A stretch of 21,374 nt of DNA from Planctomycetota bacterium (GTDB lineage: Bacteria; Planctomycetota; Phycisphaerae; Phycisphaerales; SM1A02): positions 1-21,374 of the forward strand of contig QWPU01000013.1 of NCBI GenBank assembly GCA_003671065.1, read 5' to 3'. This document shows, piece after piece, positions 7,445-14,107 of the stretch (position 1 is its first letter; every line of letters begins with the position of its first letter). Under the pieces are notes generated by a model that did not search any database, was not told the origin of the DNA, and saw only the letters and a program-made list of their open reading frames with translations. Both the position numbers and the translations under genes were made by a program.

Positions 7445-8611
7445 TCAGATACTGCGGGCAGCTGCGATATACGCCTCGTACGCGCCTCGCACTTCGGTCA
7501 TTGAATCGCCGCCGAACTTGTCGAGAAATGCGCGCGCGATTTCGAATGCGACGACATTTTCCATCACCACACTTGCCGCGGCGACGGCACTCACATCACT
7601 GCGCTCATACGCGCTTGAGACTGCGGCGTGCGTTCCGAACTCAACACTTGGCATGCCGCGCAGAAGCGTCGAGATTGGCTTCATCGTGCCGCGCACAACC
7701 ACAGGCATGCCGTTGGTCATACCGCCTTCGAGACCGCCCGCATTGTTAGATGGGCGCACGAAGCCGAGGTGCGATGCATCGCGCGCGTCGTCGTCGAATG
7801 TGATCGGATCATGCACGTTGCTCCCAAAGCGAGCGGCGCATTCGCGACCGAGACCGATCTCGACGGCTTTGAAAGCTTGGATGCCCATCACACTGAACGC
7901 AAGACGCGCGTCGAGACGATCGTCCCAATTCATGCAGGAACCAAGGCCTGGCGGGCAGCCGAAGACATGCACTTCGCACCAACCGCCGACGGTGTCTTTC
8001 TCGATCTTCGCACGATGAATGAGATCGACGAGTTGCGCATCGACGGTCGGATCGGGGCAATAGACTTCGCTCGCGTCGCGCGCAGTGATGAGCGCGTCGA
8101 GATTGTCGGCGGTGATTTCGCATGAGCTCCACGCGTCAATCGCGCCGCGCACGAAACCAAACACGCGAATGCCAAACGCGTCGAGCACGCTGCGCGCAAC
8201 CGCACCCGCTGCAACACGCGCCGCTGTTTCGCGTGCACTTGCGCGCTCAAGCGTGCTGCGACAATCGGCAGTGAGATACTTCAAACTCCCCGCAAGATCT
8301 GCGTGACCAGGACGCGGTCGCGTCACCGGCGGCGTCTTCACGGCGTCATCAATTCGATTGTCTTTGTTCGCGATACGAATCGCGACAGGCGAACCGATGG
8401 TGCGACCACTGCGCAAGCCGCCGAGAAATTCAGCGATGTCTGTTTCGATTTTCTGTCGCGCACCACGACCGTAGCCGCCTTGCCTTCGCGCGAGTTCGCG
8501 ATTCACGCGTGCTGCATCAACAGCGAGATCGCTGGGCAATCCATCAATGATCGCGACGAGCGCGGGTCCGTGCGATTCACCTGCAGTTTGATAGCGGAGC
8601 GGTCGAGCCAT
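7445..8611 (-). CDS. aroC: Chorismate synthase
   Basis: This is the last enzyme of the shikimate pathway. It eliminates phosphate from 5-enolpyruvylshikimate-3-phosphate to give chorismate, using reduced FMN. At 388 residues it is of normal length. Family signatures are complete: TAGESHGPALV near the N-terminus with the catalytic His14, RRQGGYGRGARQKIETD at about 42-58, TRPGHADLAGSLKY with the second conserved His, and a C-terminal SAVAAASVVMENVVAFEIA. It lies between a secreted sugar dehydrogenase (36 nt upstream) and the nagB fusion (66 nt downstream) on the same strand. The three may share a transcript, although they have no evident pathway link. The ATG at 8611 gives the expected N-terminus MARPLRYQTAGESHG. 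Confidence 0.97.
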   Translation of the reverse strand: MARPLRYQTAGESHGPALVAIIDGLPSDLAVDAARVNRELARRQGGYGRGARQKIETDIAEFLGGLRSGRTIGSPVAIRIANKDNRIDDAVKTPPVTRPRPGHADLAGSLKYLTADCRSTLERASARETAARVAAGAVARSVLDAFGIRVFGFVRGAIDAWSSCEITADNLDALITARDASEVYCPDPTVDAQLVDLIHRAKIEKDTVGGWCEVHVFGCPPGLGSCMNWDDRLDARLAFSVMGIQAFKAVEIGLGRECAARFGSNVHDPITFDDDARDASHLGFVRPSNNAGGLEGGMTNGMPVVVRGTMKPISTLLRGMPSVEFGTHAAVSSAYERSDVSAVAAASVVMENVVAFEIARAFLDKFGGDSMTEVRGAYEAYIAAARSI

Positions 8612-8647
8612 GCACGGATTGTGACGCAGGCGCGCCGCGAGCGCTAC

Positions 8648-9883
8648 TCACTCGCTCGCTGCAATCACTTTCCACAGCGAGCCAGGATTGCCCTTGTCTT
8701 GCCCGCCATTGAAGGTCGTGAAGATGACCGTGCCATTGTGCATCGCATCGATCGAAGTGATGAGTTCGTTCGCCTTTTTCCCGATGACCGCTGGCTTTGT
8801 TGGCACTCCATCCACCATGCGAATGCCCCAAATCGTGCTGAACGCGAAGTCGGCGTAGATATAGATGCCATCAAGTTTCGGAATCTCCTTGCCGTGATAG
8901 ACCACGCCTCCCGTTATCGAGAGCGCCTCACGGTGACTGTGCGAGGCAATCGGTTCGATGAACGGTCCCTCGCCCTTGCCACCGTCAAAGGCCTTGGACC
9001 CCTCGCGGGCGTTCCACCCGTAATTGCCGCCCTTTTCGATGAGCACGATCTCTTCGCATTCGTTCTGTCCAACATCGCCGCCCCAGAGCGCGCCTGTGCT
9101 GCTGTCGAAAGACATGCGCCAGATGTTGCGCAGTCCGTACGCCCAAATCTCGGGCTTCGCGTTGGCTTTGCCGACAAACGGATTGTCTGCAGGCACGGCG
9201 TATGGCGCACCGTTGGCGCCCTTCTTGGAAACATCGATACGCAAGACTTTCGCGAGAAATGTCTCGAGGCTTTGACCGTAATGATGCGGATCATTCGCAG
9301 CGCCCCCGTCACCGAGCGAGAGGTAGAGGAAGCCATCGGGGCCGAAGACCGCTGCGCCACCGTTGTGATTCGAATACGGCTGCGACTGCGTGAGCAACAC
9401 TTCTTCACTCGCAGGATCTGCACTGGTGCCGTCTTCATTCACCGTAAAGCGCGACAGCACCGAGCGGCGCGGCTTGTTCGCGGTGTAGTACACATACAGC
9501 TCGCGTTTGGCGGGAAACTGCGGGTGAAACGCAACACTCAGCAAGCCTTCTTCGTTGCCTCCGTCGTTCACGCGTTCCTTGATGTCAAGAAACACGCTCG
9601 CTTCAGTCAGTTCCGACTTCGCTGGATCAGCCATCAGAATGCGGCCAGGTTGTTCGACGATGTAGAGATTCGTCGTGTCGCCTGGTCGCTGCAAGGTTTG
9701 AATGGGACGAACGAGCGGCAGCAGCGGAAGCACACGATCAAGACGGATCTTTGGAATCGCTTCACCAGTCGCCGACACGCGCGGTTCGACGGCGGCGGGC
9801 TTCTTGGTTGCTTGAGCGGCTTGCGCGGCTTGAGTGGCTTGCGTGGTGGTGAAGAGCGAAAGGCAGAGCGTGATAGCGAGCAT
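8648..9883 (-). CDS. Secreted PQQ-dependent aldose sugar dehydrogenase (GSDH family)
   Basis: This is a beta-propeller sugar dehydrogenase of the soluble glucose/sorbosone dehydrogenase family, which oxidises aldoses to lactones in the periplasm with PQQ as cofactor. Motifs are EEGLLSVAFHPQFP, YSNHNGGAAVFGPDGFLYLS (containing the catalytic-base histidine), LGDGGAANDPHHYGQ, AYGLRNIWRMSFD, GDVGQNECEEI and GGNYGWNAREG. I start it at 9883, giving 411 residues, because GGAG sits 5 nt upstream and the product then begins with a hydrophobic export signal, MLAITLCLSLFTTTQA. The same frame is open further upstream to ATG 9907, which has no ribosome binding site. A low-complexity QAA/QAT repeat follows the signal. 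The divergent DUF1080 lipoprotein starts about 50 nt away, so the two secreted sugar-related proteins may share a control region. Confidence 0.88.
   Translation of the reverse strand: MLAITLCLSLFTTTQATQAAQAAQATKKPAAVEPRVSATGEAIPKIRLDRVLPLLPLVRPIQTLQRPGDTTNLYIVEQPGRILMADPAKSELTEASVFLDIKERVNDGGNEEGLLSVAFHPQFPAKRELYVYYTANKPRRSVLSRFTVNEDGTSADPASEEVLLTQSQPYSNHNGGAAVFGPDGFLYLSLGDGGAANDPHHYGQSLETFLAKVLRIDVSKKGANGAPYAVPADNPFVGKANAKPEIWAYGLRNIWRMSFDSSTGALWGGDVGQNECEEIVLIEKGGNYGWNAREGSKAFDGGKGEGPFIEPIASHSHREALSITGGVVYHGKEIPKLDGIYIYADFAFSTIWGIRMVDGVPTKPAVIGKKANELITSIDAMHNGTVIFTTFNGGQDKGNPGSLWKVIAASE
9810..9845. repeat. Four 9-bp tandem units in a coding region
   Basis: Four 9-bp units (9810-9818, 9819-9827, 9828-9836, 9837-9845) follow the pattern GCTTGNGNG. 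Units 1 and 3 are near-identical, as are units 2 and 4, so the array is also two 18-bp units. On the minus strand they encode QA(A/T) repeats just after the signal peptide of the sugar dehydrogenase. Unit-number changes would keep the frame. Confidence 0.8.
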
Positions 9884-9935
9884 GGAAACTCCGTTGAAGT
9901 CATTCATAGTAGCGAAGCCCCCGCGCAAACAGGTC
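9884..9935. promoter_or_regulatory. Divergent intergenic region with presumed back-to-back promoters
   Basis: Fifty-two bases separate the start codons chosen for the divergent sugar dehydrogenase and DUF1080 lipoprotein genes. Both must be initiated from here or from within the opposing coding region. I see no convincing -10/-35 pair or operator palindrome. The call rests on gene orientation only. Confidence 0.3.
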
Positions 9936-10646
9936 ATGCAAATTCGTACACTTTCGCGCATGCACACGCCGATCCTCATTGCTTTCGCGCTTCTCGCCGC
10001 TTGCGCACCCGCCACGCTTCCGCCGCCATCGAAGGAGCCTAAGCCGAACACGCACACCGCGACACAAGAGAAGACCGATGGCTTTGTCGCGCTGTTTGAT
10101 GGACGCACGCTTGATGGTTGGATGGGCGACACCGTGGGCTACGCAGTTGAGAAAGGCGCGATCGTGTGCCAAGCAGGCGGGACGAATCTCTTCACCAAGG
10201 AAGAGTTCAGCGACTTCGAATTGCGTTTCGAGTTTCAACTCACTGCGGGCGCGAACAATGGCATTGCGCTGCGTTGCCCAACTGAAGGCGATCCTGCGTA
10301 TGTCGGCTTTGAGAGCCAGATTCTCGACAACACGGCCGATATGTACAAGGGGCTCAAAGAGTGGCAGTATCACGGTTCGATCTACGGAATCGCTGCTGCG
10401 ACCGCGACGGCGCTTCGACCTGTCGGCGAGTTGAACAGTGAGACGATCACGATGAAGGGTTCGCGCGTGACGGTCGAACTGAACGGCATCGTGATTGTCG
10501 ATGTTGATCTCGCGGTTGTTGCGAAAGATGGCGTCACTGTGAGTGGTCACACTGTTGAAGGACTCAAGCGAACATCAGGCCACATTGGATTCTGTGGTCA
10601 CGGCGATCGCGTTGCGTATTCAAATGTGCGTATCAAAAAACTCTGA
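9936..10646 (+). CDS. DUF1080 (3-keto-disaccharide hydrolase) lipoprotein
   Basis: This 236-residue protein has an export signal ending in a lipobox (IAFALLAAC, C23), then a Pro-rich linker and one DUF1080 domain. The family hallmark GFVALFDGRTLDGWMG is at about 49-64. Later typical features are FELRFEFQLTAGANNGIALR-like strands and a closing GHIGFCGHGDRVAYSNVRIKKL-like strand. DUF1080 proteins are jelly-roll, concanavalin-like domains, and some cleave 3-keto-glycosides. An oxidising sugar dehydrogenase encoded divergently fits extracytoplasmic sugar processing. The start at 9936 was preferred over 9960 because it adds two arginines to the signal n-region. Neither has a strong ribosome binding site. 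It ends 6 nt from the convergent stop of the next gene. Confidence 0.85.
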   Translation: MQIRTLSRMHTPILIAFALLAACAPATLPPPSKEPKPNTHTATQEKTDGFVALFDGRTLDGWMGDTVGYAVEKGAIVCQAGGTNLFTKEEFSDFELRFEFQLTAGANNGIALRCPTEGDPAYVGFESQILDNTADMYKGLKEWQYHGSIYGIAAATATALRPVGELNSETITMKGSRVTVELNGIVIVDVDLAVVAKDGVTVSGHTVEGLKRTSGHIGFCGHGDRVAYSNVRIKKL

Positions 10647-10652
10647 TCGCGC

Positions 10653-11732
10653 TCAGCACTTGTAATAGCGACCGAATCGATTCGCGATGAAATCGTCGTA
10701 ACCGATGTCTTCCATGCTCACAAAGCCCTTGTGCGGAATGCGACCTTCGTTGAGCAGATCAAGCACCGCGCACACTCCTGCGGCAGTGGTGACTTGAATG
10801 CCTGTCCAATGTTTGCCGTCGATGATTTGCGCAGGAACCCTACGCGCATCGGTCTTTTCGACGAGTTTGCCGTTCTCGATACCAATCGCAACGCAGACAA
10901 TGACGATGACATCGTCCTGCGTCGTTGGGATCGCGCGCTCAAAGATCGCACAGAGTTCAAGACGATGATCAATGAAGCGCATGTCATGCAACAAGAACTT
11001 CATGAGTGAGCAGTGACCCGGATATCGAATCGTCTTGTAGTTCACATTGCGCGCGCGACCAGCGAGTGATTCGCCGAGCGAGCCGAGTCCACCCGAGGTA
11101 TTGAACGCCTCGTATTCGATTCCATCAATCGAGAACTCTTCGAGATTCTCAAGCGCTGGCAGCAGCGTCATGACGCCATCGACGAGCGCTTCACAGGGAT
11201 TGCAATACTCGTTGACGAGACCACTGGTCGACCAGGTGAGGTTGTACTTGAGTTGATTCGATGGATGCTGCGGCAGCGCACCAACGCGGCAGCGCAACTC
11301 ATGAATCACGCTCATCGGTTTCGCAAGGTGATTCGCAGCGATCGTGATGTAACCAGGCGCAAGTCCGCACTGCGGAATGAAGGCGGTCGATGCGCCGTCG
11401 GCAAGCGCCATCACTTTCTTCGTCACCGACACATCTTCTGTGAGATCCAAGTAGTGCACGCCCGCGGCCTTTGCGCGCTCGGCGATCAGCGGATTGCAGA
11501 AGAACGGCGCGCATGAAATCAGCGCCCACTTTCCTGCGAGCGCGATGTCGAGATCCGCTTGCTGGGTGAGATCAACGGTCGAGCCCGTGGTGTCTGGAAG
11601 ATCTTTAATCGCGTCGCGCCATGAGGGCTCGTGCGAATCAATGATGTGCACGCAGTACTCGCCAGTGTTTGCGAGAAGGTGCGCAGCCATGCGACCGATT
11701 TTGCCTGCGCCGATGATGAGGACATTTTTCAT
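10653..11732 (-). CDS. Saccharopine dehydrogenase-like oxidoreductase
   Basis: This 359-residue NAD(P)-dependent enzyme opens with a Rossmann nucleotide-binding motif, VLIIGAGKIGRMAAHLL (GxGxxG at residues 8-13). It continues with family segments ISCAPFFCNPLIAERAKAAG, GVHYLDLTED and IPQCGLAPGYI, and a C-terminal domain containing TSGGLGSLGESLAG, TIRYPGHCSLMKFLL and KGFVSMEDIGYDDF. The family includes saccharopine dehydrogenases, lysine 6-dehydrogenases and carboxynorspermidine-type enzymes. The substrate cannot be settled from sequence alone. I use ATG 11732 with GAG 6 nt upstream, which places the Rossmann strand at the very N-terminus. The frame is open to 11804. It follows the chemosensory operon on the same strand after 81 nt and may be transcribed separately. 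Confidence 0.88.
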   Translation of the reverse strand: MKNVLIIGAGKIGRMAAHLLANTGEYCVHIIDSHEPSWRDAIKDLPDTTGSTVDLTQQADLDIALAGKWALISCAPFFCNPLIAERAKAAGVHYLDLTEDVSVTKKVMALADGASTAFIPQCGLAPGYITIAANHLAKPMSVIHELRCRVGALPQHPSNQLKYNLTWSTSGLVNEYCNPCEALVDGVMTLLPALENLEEFSIDGIEYEAFNTSGGLGSLGESLAGRARNVNYKTIRYPGHCSLMKFLLHDMRFIDHRLELCAIFERAIPTTQDDVIVIVCVAIGIENGKLVEKTDARRVPAQIIDGKHWTGIQVTTAAGVCAVLDLLNEGRIPHKGFVSMEDIGYDDFIANRFGRYYKC

Positions 11733-11740
11733 AGTGATCT

Positions 11741-11790
11741 CGAAGTCTGCCGTTGAGGGGGCGGCAAGAGTAGCCCCTCGATCGACTTCG
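11741..11790 (-). promoter_or_regulatory. Nested inverted repeat in the leader of the saccharopine-dehydrogenase-like gene
   Basis: CGAAGTC (11741-11747) pairs with GACTTCG (11784-11790), and inside it GAGGGG (11755-11760) pairs with CCCCTC (11774-11779). The element lies between the end of the output regulator gene and the next start codon. Its outer arm touches the putative ribosome binding site of the dehydrogenase gene. It has no run of T after the stem, so it is not a classical intrinsic terminator. It could be a processed or regulatory stem, or chance. Confidence 0.35.
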
Positions 11791-11813
11791 CGCCAAGGTC
11801 TCAATTCGGGAGC

Positions 11814-13019
11814 TCAGTTGAATCGCAGTTCGATCATCGAGAAATCGTCATCCCACGCCACGGGCTGACCCTCGCCAGGGTCCGCTTCTCCGCGACCTTC
11901 GAGCACAACCTGACGAGTTACTGCCACCACTGCGTCGAGAATTCCCTCGGCGGGACGCGTGGTGAGCAGCGCTTCAAGATTCTCAAGACCCCAGATTCCG
12001 CCGCCCTTGAGATGCAATTCGAAGACGCCGTCGGAGTAGAGATAGAGGCGGTCGCCTGCCGCAAGCGTCATGCGCTCGGTCGGTGCTTCGTATTCCTCGG
12101 TGATGCCCGTCATGTAGGAGGTCGATTCGAGTCGTGTCAAATTTCCCTCGCGCATGTGAAATGCTGGAGGATGACCGCCGCCAGCCCAACTGAGTTCACG
12201 CGTGATGCGGTTGTACACGCCGTACCAAATCGTGAAGTACATGCCATCGTGACGCGCCATTGGAAACGCGCTGTTGAGCGCTTGCAGCATGCGCGAAGGG
12301 TTGATGACTTGCTCGCGCTCAAGCGAACCTGCGCGAATGAGGTTCATCGCCGACACGCCCATGAGCGCGGGGCCAACGCCGTGACCGCTCACATCCAGCA
12401 CGAATGCGGCGAGATGATCCTCGTCAATCCAGTGGTAGCCAAAGACATCGCCACCGAGCGATTCGCAGGGAACAAAGCGCCAATCCGCGTTAACCGTTCC
12501 CTCGGCAGTGTGCGTCATCGGTTGATCGAGGAGCGACTGCACATACGCCGCGGCGCGATTGAGCTCCGTCTTCATGTGCGCTTCGCTTTGTTCGAGCGCA
12601 GCGAACGCCGCGTTGCGTTCGATCTGCATGCGATATCCACGCGAGTGATGGCGAATGCGCGCGATAAGTTCAACAGGATGCGGCAACTTCACGAGGTAGT
12701 CGCTTGCGCCGCGTGCAAACGCATCGGCTTTCACTGTTGGATCTTCTTTGCCCGTGAGCATGATGACGGGAACGTCGCGTGTTGCCGCGCACTCGCGATA
12801 CTTCACCACGAGATCGAGACCATTCATTCCTGGCATTTCGATGTCTTGCAAGATCACCGTGGGCTTGAACTCGAGCGCGACAGCGAGTGCTTGCAGCGGA
12901 TCCTGCACCGAGCGATATTCGCACGCGCCTTGCGAGGCAATCATGCGGCGCACCGCTTCTCCGACAATCGCTTGGTCATCGACAAGAAGCACGCGATCAG
13001 TTGTTGCAATTGGATTCAT
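11814..13019 (-). CDS. WspR-like response regulator with PP2C (RsbU/SpoIIE) output
   Basis: This is the output protein of the chemosensory operon, 401 residues. Residues 9-125 form a receiver with phosphoacceptor D59 (TVILQDIEMPG) and Lys111 (DYLVKLP). The blocks LLVDDQAIVGEAVRRM, KPTVILQD, ATRDVPVIMLTGKEDPTVK, AFARGASDYLVKLP and ELIARIRHHSR closely resemble the receiver of WspR. A helical linker (about 125-165) leads to a PP2C/SpoIIE phosphatase with GGDVFG (D191), VLDVSGHGVG (D209), AGGGHPPA, LYSDGVFE (D330) and DDDFSMIEL (390-392). All the metal-binding aspartates I expect are present. There is no GGDEF domain. The ATG at 13019, 14 nt after the cheB stop, was preferred to an in-frame TTG at 13037. 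The expected role is phosphorylation-controlled dephosphorylation of a protein such as a STAS-type anti-sigma antagonist. The target is unknown. Confidence 0.93.
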   Translation of the reverse strand: MNPIATTDRVLLVDDQAIVGEAVRRMIASQGACEYRSVQDPLQALAVALEFKPTVILQDIEMPGMNGLDLVVKYRECAATRDVPVIMLTGKEDPTVKADAFARGASDYLVKLPHPVELIARIRHHSRGYRMQIERNAAFAALEQSEAHMKTELNRAAAYVQSLLDQPMTHTAEGTVNADWRFVPCESLGGDVFGYHWIDEDHLAAFVLDVSGHGVGPALMGVSAMNLIRAGSLEREQVINPSRMLQALNSAFPMARHDGMYFTIWYGVYNRITRELSWAGGGHPPAFHMREGNLTRLESTSYMTGITEEYEAPTERMTLAAGDRLYLYSDGVFELHLKGGGIWGLENLEALLTTRPAEGILDAVVAVTRQVVLEGRGEADPGEGQPVAWDDDFSMIELRFN

Positions 13020-13033
13020 GAGTTGCTGTCCAT

Positions 13034-14107
13034 TCAAGTGCGACGGCGTGCGAAGGCCGCCGTGATGCTGTGAGCGATTGCCTCAAGCGCGAGCGTTTCG
13101 ACCGCTGCGCCTAGTTTGTGTGCGGCGCCTGGCATGCCCCACACGATGCTTGATTGCTCGTCCTGCGCGATCGTGTGCCAACCTGCGAGACGCAGTTTCA
13201 GCAGCGAATCAGCACCATCGCGACCCATTCCTGTGAGCAGCACGGCGATGCCGCTTCGTTCACATGACACCAGCGACGCGAAGAGCTCATCGATCGCGGG
13301 ACGATGCACATGATCACTGGGCTCATCGCGATACTCAAGCGTTGCGGCGCGCGTGAGGACAAGATGGCGTTCTTCGCAGGCGAGGAACACATCACCTGCG
13401 CGCACAGGCATTCCGCTGCGCGCGAGTTTCACGACGCGTCCAGTTTCAGCACCGAGCCAGTCGGCATAACCCGATGCGAAGCTCGCGGAGACATGCTGCA
13501 CGATGATGATCGCGGCGTCGAGATCTTTCGAAAGTGAAGACAGCACTGTCGCTGTCGCGCGGGGTCCACCTGTTGATGCGCCGATGGCGATGATGAGTGG
13601 CGCGTGTGACGATGTGGTGTGCGGGGTCACGCGTGGAGGTGGAGTGATTGCGCGAGAAACCTGCGGCGTAACGAGTTTTGGCGCAAGCACTGCTGTCGGC
13701 GCAACCGCGCTGCGCCCTGCTGCGCGCGCAACAAGATGAATGCGCCGAACGAGTTCCACGCCGCCTTGCATCAGTCCACCTGCGCCAACTGTTGGCGTGT
13801 TGACCGCATCAAGCGCGCCCGCGCCGAGCGCTTCGTACACCAATCCTGCGTTGCCACTCACTGTCGCTGTCACCACGAGAATTGGGCACGGTGATGCACG
13901 CATGATTTGCCGCGTCGCCTCAACACCATTCACGCGTGGCATGATGAGGTCCATCAAAATCAAGTCTGGCGTAAGTCGCGCTGCGTGATTGATCGCCTCT
14001 TGTCCATCATGCGCAACCCACGCGACAGTGAGCGCGGGATCTGCAACAACAACGCGGCGAAGCGCTTCACACGCGACCGCGAGATCATTCACTATGCCAA
14101 TCTTCAC
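13034..14107 (-). CDS. cheB: Chemoreceptor methylesterase CheB, WspF-like
   Basis: A two-domain CheB of 357 residues. The receiver has D53 (LILMDLIMPRVNGVEATRQI), and the esterase domain has Ser178 (IGASTGGP), His205 (VQHV) and Asp297 (TGMGRDGADS), the full catalytic triad. It removes methyl groups from receptor glutamates and resets signalling. The N-terminus MKIGIVNDLAVACEALRR and the segment GALDAVNTP are strikingly WspF-like. A Pro- and Thr-rich linker joins the domains at about 135-168. The start overlaps the end of cheA by 4 nt, which suggests translational coupling. It is the sixth gene of the operon, the position wspF occupies in pseudomonads. Confidence 0.95.
   Translation of the reverse strand: MKIGIVNDLAVACEALRRVVVADPALTVAWVAHDGQEAINHAARLTPDLILMDLIMPRVNGVEATRQIMRASPCPILVVTATVSGNAGLVYEALGAGALDAVNTPTVGAGGLMQGGVELVRRIHLVARAAGRSAVAPTAVLAPKLVTPQVSRAITPPPRVTPHTTSSHAPLIIAIGASTGGPRATATVLSSLSKDLDAAIIIVQHVSASFASGYADWLGAETGRVVKLARSGMPVRAGDVFLACEERHLVLTRAATLEYRDEPSDHVHRPAIDELFASLVSCERSGIAVLLTGMGRDGADSLLKLRLAGWHTIAQDEQSSIVWGMPGAAHKLGAAVETLALEAIAHSITAAFARRRT

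Noticed and set aside
8303..10042. A 579-codon plus-strand open frame
   Set aside because: It runs antisense to chorismate synthase and the sugar dehydrogenase, both of which have complete family motifs. Its product is Arg-, His- and Ala-rich with no domain, as expected of a shadow frame in GC-rich DNA.
9908..10132. A longer N-terminus for the sugar dehydrogenase, starting at 10132 or 9907
   Set aside because: The extension would overlap the divergent lipoprotein gene and bury the signal peptide. ATG 9883 has GGAG at proper spacing and a signal peptide directly after it.
13020..13037. TTG start for the output regulator, overlapping cheB
   Set aside because: The ATG at 13019 is a better start codon and still gives a complete receiver. 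The overlap is not needed.
12012..13073. A 353-codon plus-strand open frame
   Set aside because: It lies wholly antisense to the REC-PP2C regulator, which has full catalytic motifs. It has the composition of a shadow frame.
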